From positions 83,211,784 to 83,275,783 of the forward strand of contig NC_072893.1 in assembly GCF_027943255.1 (NCBI RefSeq): 64,000 nucleotides of DNA. The letters run 5' to 3'. The translations under genes were made by a program, and so were the position numbers. This document shows, in pieces, positions 1-10,679 of this stretch. How positions within the stretch are numbered: the stretch's first letter is position 1; each line of letters opens with the position of its first letter. A model generated the notes under the pieces. That model worked only from the letters and a program-made list of their open reading frames with translations, had not been told where the DNA came from and made no database searches. The DNA comes from Anastrepha obliqua. Taxonomy: Eukaryota; Arthropoda; Insecta; Diptera; Tephritidae.

Positions 1-204
1 AGCATTAAAACTATATTTACTAGTAATGCACCTATTGCTCGACATCTTCGAAAACTTAATATTATAATTTATTTAATTCTGATCTTTACTTCGTCTTATG
101 TAGATCAAATTTCGTAAAAAGTCTTAATACAATTGTTTAATATGGTATATGTTATATTAATATTATATTATATTTCTATTCCTTCTAGTTGCACAAGGAA
201 AAAT

Positions 205-530
205 TTGTGCAGACATGGAGAACACATCTCAGTTCTCAAGACGTAAAAAAATTCTCTCGCAGGAACCCTGCAAACCTAGCTTTTTGCAAAGATCGGATGG
301 CGGCTTCAAAGAATTAGAGGAGAAAACACTTGAGTATCTCATGCAAACACATTTCCTTGGGTGCCAAGAATGGAAAAAATATGTAAAGTTCTATTGCTTT
401 TGGAATTCAGATAGATGAGTTTACAAGGAAGACTATCTATGAGACTATGTAAGGTAACCTGGACGGTAAACTCCTTCCAACTCTACAAGTCAGGAGGACC
501 GGATGGAATTATACCATTGATATTACAGCA
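205..530 (+). mobile_element. RNase H-bearing non-LTR retrotransposon (LINE), endonuclease-RT linker and start of RT, degraded
   Basis: The plus-strand frame opening at 215 contains a linker typical of I/LOA-type LINE polyproteins (TLEYLMQTHFLGCQEW), located between the endonuclease and the reverse transcriptase. About 100 bases on, near 486-535, another frame reads YKSGGPDGIIPLILQQS, the entry motif of LINE reverse transcriptases. Stops and frameshifts lie between the two. The segment ends where an opposite-strand RTE-like fragment begins at about 530, and the same LINE seems to resume near 1,020. The endonuclease is absent, so the copy is truncated at the 5' side or continues outside the window. 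Clade assignment is inference from motif flavour. Confidence 0.72.
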
Positions 531-960
531 GTCATCAAACACGGTTTTGAGAAACGGCTCTTAGTTCGTTCCATGTCTTATTTACGGACCTCATTTCCAC
601 CTCCATTGAGTGGCGCCAGGTGGTTCGCGGTCTGCTTGCACTCGTCCTGTCTGTTGGAAGGGGTTCCATCGCAGCGCCTGTTTGGCGATGTTGTCGTCAC
701 TCTTCCTCAAGGTGTGGCCGATCCATTGCCATTTTCTTCTGTGGATTTCAGTCGCCACATTGGATTGCTTACGTTTTCTCCGTAAATCGGTGTAACCAAC
801 ACATAGTTCGAGGCCAGAAAGTGGCCCAAGCAGCAGTTGATAAACGTTTGGAGACACCTTGTGATCGTTGCGGTGACCTTCCACGTTGTACAGCCATATA
901 GCCGGGCAGACTTGACGCATGCGTTGAATATTCGCAGTAGGAACGAATAATTTATTGTTA
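530..960 (-). mobile_element. RTE-like LINE 3' coding fragment (C-terminus after RT)
   Basis: The minus strand encodes the C-terminal tail of an RTE-like LINE. HRRKWQWIGHTLRK, DDNIAKQALRWNP and the terminal SVNKTWNELRAVSQNR are recognisable, with CLQTFINCCLG upstream, spread over two frames. Only the 3' part is present, as is usual for 5'-truncated LINE insertions. It sits between two parts of a plus-strand LINE, so it most likely inserted into that element. Frameshifts near 620 and 800 show that it is old. The exact ends and any target duplication were not resolved by eye. Confidence 0.75.
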
Positions 961-1019
961 TTTAAGATCTTTAGGGAATCTCTATCTTCAGGGTATATCC
1001 CTTTATCTCTAAGAGGACA

Positions 1020-2412
1020 TTTGACAAAAAATGGGAACTGAAACCGGATATAAACCACGAGGCGTACAATACGATCATCTTATGGATCTTCCGTGTGGTG
1101 GGAGGAGGTGTAGACATAATCCTACCTAAAAAATTCCATAAAAGTCCAATGATTAGCTTGAGCAGGAATAACAGAGGCGCCCTAATCAACGCCTCAGGCG
1201 GCGCTAGAAGTGATCCTACATATTTCACCCCTTGAGATATATGTTAAAGAGATAGCAGAAAAATCTGCTTCCGGGATTAAAGCAGCACGCATACTAAAAG
1301 AAACACGCACGGTCACGAATAAGTTCTACTACCTGTGGAACACTTGCAAGACGCATCGAAAACAGACTATAAGGTTCCCAAGATAGTTCTGAAAAGTCAG
1401 TATAAGATCCGAGTACCCGACAGAAAGGATCGACAGACCAGAGTCAAATCAGTTGATAGTGGTCACCATATATATACTGACGGCTCAAAGGTGGATAATG
1501 GATCGGGAGTGTACTCGGAACAATCTTTAAATTGCTTCTTTAGACTCCGAAACTGGTGTAGCGTCTTCCAATCTCAGATCAACGCTATAAACAACGCAGC
1601 AAAAACGAGAAGATTAATGGACTTACCTCCGGGAAACTATACAATTTTTCTTTATAGTCAAGTAGCGAGCAAGGCACTGGCCTCAGCGCGCATCAGCTCA
1701 AGATGTGTAAAAGAATATAAGAGGTACTTCTCGCTTATCCAACAACACAACACCACACTTTGTTGGGTGTCCGGCCACTCTGGAGTGCAATGAAAGGGAG
1801 GGGATAGGGGAAAATAGAAGACCAGATGAATGTACAAGGAAAGGCACACTGGACATTGAACTGGACATTCAGGGAGTGGTAAAGGACATTAGCATCGCTC
1901 TAACAGAACTGTACACTGCGATTGATTTGAGAGTAATCGCCGAAACCAATAGAAGTTGGTATCTGATTACTAACTCTAGGGTATTCATGTGCTCTGCCCA
2001 AAACTGAATTTTAAAAGGACAAAATGTCTGCTTGGATTCAACACCAGCATCCTCACAGGTGTTATAACGCGTCACTGCACTATTGTCGCCCTAGCCATTA
2101 GAATGGGTGCACCTGACAATGGCTTCTGTAGGAGTTGTGGAGATGAAGAAGAAATTGAGTCGGTACAGCACCTTCTCTGTGAATGCCCTGCACTTCAAAG
2201 AAGCCTGCCAAATATCTTGGCGCTTATTCTTTGAGGACCTGGGAAATTTGCAAAATGTCTCACTAGAGGGACTGGTTACCTTCTTAAAAGGATCAAAGTT
2301 ACTTAAGCAATGTAGTTTGGAGATGGAAATTAAACGCAGGTATTATAATGGGCCTCAGGGTCACTGAGTGTCTTGTCTTAGACAAGCAACCGGGCTAACC
2401 TAACCTAACTAT
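1020..2412 (+). mobile_element. RNase H-bearing LINE, 3' half: RT thumb, RNase H, C-terminal zinc motif, telomere-like tail
   Basis: This continues the LINE begun at 205. In order, the plus strand shows the RT thumb (KWELKPDINHEAYN near 1,030; VKEIAEKSA near 1,245), an RNase H domain in the frame at 1,335-1,793 (HHIYTDGSKVDNGSGVYS, CSVFQSQINAI and TLCWVSGHSGV), and a C-terminal cysteine/histidine block (FCRSCGDEEEIESVQHLLCE, about 2,126-2,185). The 3' end carries CTAACCTAACCTAAC near 2,395-2,408, a tail seen on several insect LINEs of this kind. Stops near 1,790 and frameshifts near 2,100 make it non-functional. The minus-strand element at 18,908-20,285 has the same domain order and a similar tail. 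Confidence 0.8.
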
Positions 2413-5400
2413 CTAAGGATGCCTTTTTCTAATATTTTTCTATATAAATATAATACTCGTATAAAAATAACTATGTAGCCGTTGTTGAGCTTTGCGAACA
2501 GAAAAAAATGGTTTTCAAAATATATTATACATAAATTCGTACGTAGCCAAAAAATGTTTGTGTAACATATTTAGTGTAAGTAAATACATATAATAATCAC
2601 TACTTTAATTAAATAATCATCGAACAACGAAAGAGAGGCGAGAGGTAATTTAGAATTCAGCCAATAACTCAGAAACGTCTCAATTGATACTAAAACAAGG
2701 CGGTGCTAGATTCGGTTCGAACCGAAATTTACATACCTACAAATATTTCAGTAAAATTTAATTTTTGGAACCAAACAAGCTTATAGACAATAAGAAGTTA
2801 AAATATTTTTTATTTTATTTATAACGGTGATATATGTATGATCCATTGTATGTGAGGTGGGTGTGATTATTGACCGATTTGGTTACTACATATATTCTAT
2901 ATACCACCTTAACACGGTCATTAATCACCAAGCAGCTTTTCTTAACAGCGTTCGTCTTTCGGCAGGCAATGGCTCATCTCAAAGTCTATTTCTACTTAAA
3001 AAATATTTCTCATGCAAAAAAAAAAAGGCTGGCTTTTGGAGGTAATGGGGAACGGCGCTACTATTCTCCATTATTGGAACAATATCCAAAGGAGAAGTTT
3101 GGCCTAATCATCGTTCAAGGTGGTTGTCACCAGTCCAATATAATCTAACAAGTACTCAGCATACTTTTGAGTAAGCTAAGCTACGAAAGTCTGCATCTAA
3201 CTTTTCATACACGACACTGCTAAATATTGTAACAAAATTTTATGTACTTTACATACTATAGATGTCAACTTTAACGATTTTTATGATCCCCGGATTTTCG
3301 GGAGCCCGTTATTACAATCCTTCGATGCCGGGATTGGTTCCGGGATGTATGTATTATTATTTTGGAAAAAATTAACTCGAAAAAAGGTAGGCTGTGCTTA
3401 TCTGATAAAGTTACTTTATGTATGTGAAGAAAAGATCGATGCGGAAAAACTCGAAAAATAAAAAAAAAATTTGTACATATTTTGTGGTTGAAAGAAATTC
3501 ATGCACTTTTAAATTTCGTCCAATTTAAAAGATAAAAAGACTTATTACACATAAATGTATAATATATCCATTCATTTAGTTAAACTAAAAAATCAAGTAA
3601 GTCAATGCAACTTTGGCAACACATATGCTTGCATTTGCTAATAGAATAAAAATTCAATGAGATTACCTCAGTTTCATATGCTTCGTTTAAATTTACAAGT
3701 CCCGAAAATTGCGGGATTATTTGCCTACAATTCGAAATTACCGAAATCCATTCAAGACAAGCCCAAAAACTAAGTTCATGTAATTAAACAAACGTCCAGC
3801 TCCGTTTCCTGCTCATCGTCGTTGCGTGTGTACTTATATGGGCGCCACTAATAAGTTTTAGATTTGAACGCGTGGTAAATTAAACCAAACACCGCAACTG
3901 ACACACAGCTTTATTCAACTGACCCAGCGTCCGCCACAAGTCCAATCGCCCAACCTTCCCGCCAGCTCAGCTGTCTAATGTGTCTCGCATGGTAGTAAAT
4001 AACAAGCAGCATACACTTATAGCATGCTACATACTCGTACTTGTAGCATCAACTGTATTCAATGGCAATGGGAGGAAGAGAAACGTGGAAGCGATAGCAG
4101 ACGCCCACCTGTGGTCACAGCGCTCCATAATTTGGCATCAAAATGTGTTGGCCCACCATTATCAACCATTTGTTATTTGGCATTTATGCAATGCAGCAAC
4201 AACACGAATGGAAGAGTTCTCCACTGCAACACCATCGCTCAGCACGCAATATTGACACTTGGCCAAATGCATGTGTTGCCTGAATTGGCTCCCGTCTGCC
4301 CTGCTGTTTCGGCTGGCGCTTGCTTAATCAACAACGTTCCCACTGTCTGCCAACCTCTCAATCTAATTCCATACATATACTTACACATATACCATACATA
4401 CATACATATTTGCATAGTAGGTGTGCTTGTCCATTTTGCACATGGCACAAAAACTACTCCACCTCAAAACTAGCAACATCACTACTAAGTGCACAAATAC
4501 TGTAGAACAAAAACAACCAATAAAATAATTATTGCATTTGCGCTGGCAATGGTTGCATTGTGCTGGTTGTGACTAACCGTAGTTTCGACCTACCAACAGC
4601 ATCCCATTCGATATGAGGTGCGAGAAATGCATTATTATTGCACCCGCACCCGCACCATCGTCTCATTCACACATGAAATGCTAGTCAGCCGACCGTCTGT
4701 TGCAAGTGGCAATGTAGCAGTCGCAGTGGCAGCAAATGATGCGCATGTGAATGCATTAATGTAAAATAATGGCTTGGCAAATGCACATGCGTGAGATTAA
4801 AAAAAAAATTCCAAACGAAATGCAAAACCATGAAATCTACCGATGTTTGAGTTTTGCGCCGCAATGAATAGGCAGCTCAGTAGTCTACTTAGTAGTATTT
4901 GATAGTAGTGTGGGTGTTACATAAGGTGAGTGATAACTTAAATCGATTAAACGATTTGAATTGATTTTGATACCTCTAATGATTGATTGACTTGCCGAAC
5001 CTTTCAAATTACCATACATCGCCAACATATGTAACTTATGACTTAGAATAAATAAAGACTTCTTACGAAGCTCCATTCCAATATTTACCAAACCGGTACA
5101 CTATACCACTTATAGGGTATTATAATTTTATACACACATTATTCCACTCTGTTGCTGTAACTAGCTCGCCTGGTAGTGCATAATTTGGGTAAGTTATGGA
5201 AAGCAAAATCGTAGCCAAATTGGGTTTTTTCGATTTTTTTATGATATTCACCTGTACAAGGATATTTAGTAAAATTAAATTTTCCCTTCTAAAGTTCAAT
5301 GAGGCGTAAGTTGTGCTCAAAATTAATGCAGTTTGAATTATTTCATGTGCAATGAAATAAAAATTTATGAGTGTTTCCCGATAGATGTTTTTAGTAAACC

Positions 5401-5540
5401 ACATCTTACGATTTTATTGAAACATTTATTTATAACATACAAATATATAAGTATACCGTCTATTCCCTTCAGACATATGTATAAGTAATCAAGTTAAGTT
5501 CCCGCTTTATCATTTTAATTCATTTCAAGCCATATTACTT
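2413..5540. other. No gene recognised; AT-rich DNA with a unique-looking island
   Basis: No coding region is supported here. At 2,950-3,030 a stretch containing CGGCAGGCAATGG resembles a diverged copy of the repeat at 42,850-43,175. Between 3,270 and 3,760, inverted words of the kind CCCGGATTTTCGGGA and CCCGAAAATTGCGGG suggest a decayed hAT-type non-autonomous element, but no termini were found. From 3,780 to 4,860 the DNA is less AT-rich, with many CAAC/GCAAT words, and looks like single-copy host intergenic or intronic sequence. Short reading frames there (for example 4,024-4,473) overlap on both strands and carry no motif. Confidence 0.4.
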
Positions 5541-5559
5541 AGATTTTGTCCCGCACAAA

Positions 5560-5800
5560 ACGGAATCAGAAGACTCCTTCTTCGTTGAAGTTAAGCCACT
5601 GTACACTAAACAGGGCTGCAAAAACTACCGAACAACAGTGCCCCAGTTCTCCAGTCACAAGGTTAGAGGCTTCAAAGCCTTTGGCCTTGACGGAATTAAC
5701 ATGCTGATGATGAGAAGCTGGGTGGATTACCTCACCATTGGGAGTAGAGTACCTCACCAGTGTTTTCAATATGCAACATTATATTTCTTTGCTAAAATCG
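5560..5800 (+). mobile_element. LINE reverse transcriptase fragment (Jockey-like)
   Basis: The frame at 5,638-5,838 reads VRGFKAFGLDGINMLMM followed by a degraded tail, which corresponds to the RT entry block KSSKGIGPDGLNMLMLKKL of the better preserved Jockey-like LINE at 46,651-49,080. Upstream, out-of-frame words such as LQKLPNNSAPV match the linker just before RT. It is an isolated scrap of about 240 bases with several frameshifts and no recognisable ends. Confidence 0.6.
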
Positions 5801-8689
5801 TGACAGAAGAACCTTTTTTAAAAAGCCGAGAATTTTAGCCTTTTATTTTAATGTCAAGCACACGGGTTTTTTAGAACTCATTTTCACCAGAAAACATAAG
5901 ACGAAACACTCTTTGCAAAACCAAAACCGCGACTGAAATATTTTATTCCATACATGCAATTACGAATCAAATGCCTGTTTTATAATTAGGGGATTCCCCA
6001 ATTTCAGAACTACTTGAGATCAATGTAAACTACAATCAAATAATTGTAAAGTTTATTGTTCATGTTATAGAGCTTTTTGGGTTTGTTCACGTTTTGGACT
6101 AGTCAATGCACAAAAATGTCTGTTCACGTTTTGGGGTGTTAACGCTTTAGGGCGTTCACGTTATCGAGCGTGGGCTGTATTTTCTTTCAACTTTTAACGC
6201 GCTTAGGCTTCACGTTTACGTAATGCAATTTGCTGTGTTTGATTTGTTTACAAAATGTAGCGACTAAAAATAATGAATAAAAATCAAAAATTTTCGCTAA
6301 AGCTTGAAAACCCGCTTATTTTTTTATCTTAAACGCCTGCAACTCAAAAGACAATTGACACAAAAAATATATCAACACAAAAAAACGCAACATAACTTTC
6401 GAATGATATCCATCTGATTCTATCTATCTGATTCTTTTCGTTTTGGTCGTAACTGCAAAAAGACCTAGAACACAGTTTTTTGCCTATGCCTCGAAAAGGC
6501 GTCTTTTCAAAAATAATTGAAACTCATTATCGTGTTCGATGACCTCAAATTAGTATAAAAAACAAAAAAACACTTTTTTTCGTGTAAATTCGTGTAATTA
6601 ATTTGTTTCCCCTTTATTGAAGAATTTTAAGTAAGTCTTTGTAAGTAAGTTATATTCAAAAGTAACTTTTTATTTAAAAAAAATAACTATTATTTTCCTC
6701 GTCTGTTGCTGTAACATAAAAATTCCGGCAGCTTTTTATTTTATAAAGGTTGTTACACCTCTTTTTGAAATCATGAAAAAACCATTGCTACTCACAATTT
6801 TCTAGTGATAATCAAATGCTAACGAATAACAGTAAAATTCTTTGGCCACATAACTGTCAAAATTTATAGCCTAAACAGCAGAACTGCACTGCTAACTGTA
6901 ACTTAAATTCAGTTCGGCGGATTGTTTTATGGCACCTGTCCTAAGTTTCTCTATTTTTTTTAATGCAGTTACTGTGGGACCTCCTTGAGCTGAGTGGGCT
7001 AAAAAGGCACTAAATTTCATGCTTCGTACCAACAAACGAAATTATTGCCGACTGCCATGTAACGTGACCATAAAAGAAATGCATTTATGCAACCGCAATA
7101 ATTGGCAACAAACGGAGGCAGCGAAATGCAGAAGTGAAGCCAAGAAACAGCATAATGAATGCAATCCTATTGCAAAGATGCACACACTCACACATACACA
7201 CACATGGGCACGAGTAGGCAAGGATGCGAGTGGTTTTATGGGTGAAGGTAGGCCAAGTGTAGGCTTGTTGCACTGTTTGTTTGTGCAACAAAACCCACGC
7301 AAGCGCGCAACTTATTATTATTTCTAGAAATTTTTGTTGCAATTTCGTTTGCCTGTTATTTATTGTTGTTTTCTCCTTTTTGTTTTTTGTTTTGAAAAGA
7401 AACATATCGTAAATGGCATAGAAAAGCGGCCTGCCGCTTCGGGTACGAGTATGTACCGTAAGCACGAAATGCGGTTGAAACTAACTAATTGGAAGCGCAC
7501 AACAATCGAGCGGAACGTGGAAATGTCTTAATTAGTGTTTGTCGCATGTTGCAAGTACATTCGCCATCGCTCAATACCTTAAGTGGAAACGAAGGTAAGC
7601 AGAAGCAACACAATTTTTACTATTGCCACAACCCACATACGCACTCAATGCCAGTTGAGTGGCAAGAGAGCCTACTGCTGCTATGCATTACAACCGTCAG
7701 TTGACATTTGTTGCACCGAAAACGGAAGCAGCACAATGACAGCGACTGCGACGACGACAACAAATTTGCCACACACAAGACACGCGTAGCATCTTGCCAG
7801 GCATTAGTGGCTATACCAACTACATACGACTATTCTATGTAAGCAATGGCAACTACTCGTACAACAGCTGGTCGGCCGGCCTTTGCGTGTATGAAGACAT
7901 CAAATGCAGCAGCCGAAATGCATTCAGAGCTGGCTTGACAGCTACTTTCGCCTAGCGAAAAAGGAAAAAGCCGCAGTCAAACAATTGGAAGTGAGACTGC
8001 TCTGTCCTTTGCCATGAAGTAAGCCATAGATATGTTTATGTGTGCGGATGTACATACATATGTACATATGTTGCAGTTGCATTGGATAATAAAAGCTTTT
8101 CTTAGCTCGTTTGTTGATTTTCCGAAGGCTTACAAAGATAATAGGTTGGAACTCACGCCATGCCTTTATATTATAAATAAGTTACTCGCACTTGATTAAT
8201 ATCCGGATTTATTGTAGCTAAGATAAGACTATTTTGGAAGTCCTATTCACTAACGAAAATACAAACGGATGCCACCACCATGCCTACCAAGGAAGTCACC
8301 AGGAGAAAGCACAGAATTTGCAGCATTCTGGATTCTTCCAACATGGCTTACCACTTAATTTTCTATGCTCTGAAAGGCTTGACAGATCCAAGAAAATTAG
8401 AGTACGCATAAATAGATTTTAATTGATGTATCACTACTAAGGATGAAAAGTGGAACCGTTGGGATAATCCAAAGCAAACAATAAATAAATAAAGAATCGG
8501 GCGTCTGACCAAATTTTGACAGATAATGAATATAATACGGGGAATGCCAAGATATAGTGATTTTCTAGCACGTCAACGCTCGGGCACATATTACTCGTTA
8601 ATTGAAACCTTCCCGACAACACAGCAATTGAAAGACTTAACCTGCCTGCATATCCAACATGGTGAAAAGATGTTTAGAGGCCTTTATTT
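5801..8689. other. No gene recognised; AT-rich then unique-looking non-coding DNA
   Basis: The first part (5,830-6,900) is AT-rich and holds a local cluster of GTTCACGTT words (6,085-6,170). The part from 7,010 to 8,100 is more GC-balanced, with CA/GCAAC words, a (CA)-rich tract near 7,185-7,204 and TACATA microsatellites near 8,050. Overlapping short frames on both strands at 7,019-7,465 cover a low-complexity tract and have no domain. It looks like host intergenic or intronic DNA. Confidence 0.35.
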
Positions 8690-9250
8690 AGCAGACCGTT
8701 ATTTCGCGCTCAGCAAATTTTACAGAATCAGCTGATGGGAGAGTAATTACAGAAAAACTGAGAGTGTGTTGGCGATACACGAAAAAAATCAACCAATGAC
8801 ACTTCGTTGCCGTCTGAACAACGGCTGATTGGGCGAGCGTGTGAATATGAGTGAAATGATTGTGCAAATTTCGGCCAGTGATAAGATTGTGTTAGTGATA
8901 TATGAGAAAAAAAAAACATTGTCTTCACTCATATTTCTTCGTTGGACTGTTTGGACGAGCGTGTGAATACATGTGAAATAATCGTACAGAATTCGGCTGC
9001 TGAATCGCCAAATAGCATGGCCATGGAGAAAAGATTTTTGAGATGTGCTACGCCATTATTCGACTCTGAGCGAAAATGACAGAATCAGCTGATGGGCTGA
9101 CGTCACTTGGGCCACAAAACGGTTTGCTTTTATTATTATATATACGGAAAAATCATTCAATGACACTTTGTTGTCGTCTGAACAACAACTGAGTGGTTGA
9201 GTGTTTGAATACATGTGAAATCATCATACAGAATTCCGCTGCAGAATCTT
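8690..9250. repeat. Diverged tandem repeat, period about 357 bp, with an inner half-unit
   Basis: The word ACAGAATCAGCTGATGGG occurs at 8,722-8,739 and again at 9,079-9,096, 357 bases apart, each preceded by a similar stretch (GTTATTTCGCGCTCAGC versus ATTATTCGACTCTGAGC). About 50 bases after each copy comes a block with AATGACACTTCGTTGCCGTC or AATGACACTTTGTTGTCGTC, then GTCTGAACAAC, then GAATACATGTGAAAT-like sequence. A third copy of the latter half lies at about 8,917-9,007. The units have diverged considerably. No coding sense is apparent. Confidence 0.7.
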
Positions 9251-9797
9251 TCAAGTGACGTGGCTACCAATACACCATGTAGAATTTAATATTTTTTTAG
9301 ATGAGAGCATAAAAAGCGGAATAAACAAAATTAACACTTGCCTGGGACTGGCTATAATTTAATTAAAATGTACAAAAAATATACTTCTAAGAAACAGCTG
9401 CTATTCGGATGTGAGCATTACTCTATTTTGATAAGACATCAACACACACACACATCACTATTTGGGGGGGCAGCTCGGCCTAGTAATTTTAAAGAGTATT
9501 ATGTGAGCTAAATACTCTAAATCTTTTCTTACAGTTCTGTCTTAAAATCTTTCAAAATATAATATATTTGTACATAAAAAAATAAAATTTGATATATTTT
9601 CCAGTACAACTACGAACAAGACGAATAGTCGGGATTTTGAATACCTCAAAATCAATTATGAACAACTACAATGAAATCAAATTTAGATGGAACGAAGTTC
9701 TACTAGTATTACATCGTACAGCAAAAATAACCTTTTTTTGTTTTCCAAAAAAAAAACCCATATTCACGTAAAACTATCGATTCCTTATGGTATCACG
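9251..9797. other. No gene recognised
   Basis: AT-rich non-coding DNA with a short (CA)n tract near 9,441-9,456. I see no coding region or element terminus here. Confidence 0.35.
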
Positions 9798-10091
9798 GCA
9801 TACTCAGTTTTTCATTTTCTCATCAGTTTAGTTTGGAAAATTACTTTTATTCCATTCGAAGTAAAAAATGTGTGAAAATAATACAAAATTAAGAATCAAT
9901 TTTCTTCGAGTGCTGGACCCTGTAGAAGAACGAAGTTGAAAGGTTTTGCTAACAGCTGGATATATCCTTTTTCATTTAATATCATAGAGTGAGTATAAGT
10001 ATTTAAAATAAGTTTTTGTAAGTATAATACTTTGAAGCCCTAAAGTCCTTTAAAGCACTAAAGTGATGAGAAAATGAAAAACTGGGTACGC
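9798..10091. mobile_element. Small inverted-repeat element (MITE-like), about 294 bp
   Basis: The left end (9,798-9,831) and the reverse complement of the right end (10,058-10,091) match at about 31 of 34 positions; both contain CAGTTTTTCATTTTCTCATC. The interior is AT-rich and non-coding. The right half (from TAATATCATAGAGTGAGTA at about 9,978) recurs at 44,752-44,870, so this is a family and not a chance palindrome. No clear target duplication was found, so the superfamily is unknown. Confidence 0.68.
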
Positions 10092-10679
10092 AGCATAAAT
10101 CTAAAGTTTAGTGTGCATTTAAAATGTTTTGAGGATAATTCGCACTCTATTATAAATACGCAGGGTAATATTTGTGAAAATGGTAATACCCTTAAACTGG
10201 CTATAATATTATATATGATGAGTCTTTTTTTTATTTAAATTTGTGCAGCCATGCAGAACATAAGCCAAGGTAAAACATTTTTGCATTTTTGTAGGCGCAT
10301 TTGTGCTGCTCCACTCACTACTTTATTGAACATTCGAAAACAGTGCACTGGCGCTTCACTCACGCACAGCCATACTGAAATGTGGGCACCCAGCAGGAAA
10401 ATCTCGTATCTAGTAAAATAAACTCCAACTAAGTCTACGCCAGTAAATGAATTAAAGGGTGTCTTCCAAGAAGAGGGTATGAAAATTAAATAAAGCAGGG
10501 TTTGTGTGTGGTTTAATAACGAAATTCTTAATCCTAAGAAAAGAGGTTGTATTAAGTAAGTGCACCGAACGTTTGAACACGGTAAGATCCTCCTGCAAGT
10601 AATATCATTTGCTAATACCGCCTCAACCTACCTATCAGCAAAGCCTTCACTTCATTAAAGATTTCTCTGTGGCATTTCT
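10092..10679. other. No gene recognised
   Basis: Non-coding by inspection. The last 100 bases may be the degraded start of the LINE that follows, but I could not align them to a motif. Confidence 0.3.

Noticed and set aside
2390..2412. CTAACCTAACCTAAC resembles a telomere-type repeat
   Set aside because: It lies exactly at the 3' end of an RNase H-bearing LINE, and the 18,908-20,285 LINE ends in a similar word; it is the element's tail.
5989..5999. GGGGATTCCCC, a canonical Rel/NF-kappaB-type site
   Set aside because: A single 11-base match in 64 kb without a promoter or clustered sites is expected to have no meaning on its own.
7019..7465. Overlapping open frames on both strands over a CA-rich tract
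   Set aside because: Cysteine/histidine-rich translations arise from the CACA/TGTG low-complexity DNA; no domain, no splice context and both strands are open at once.
8690..9250. Repeated spaced words considered as a CRISPR-like array
   Set aside because: Units are hundreds of bases long and diverged, spacing is not regular over short repeats, and the DNA is from an animal.
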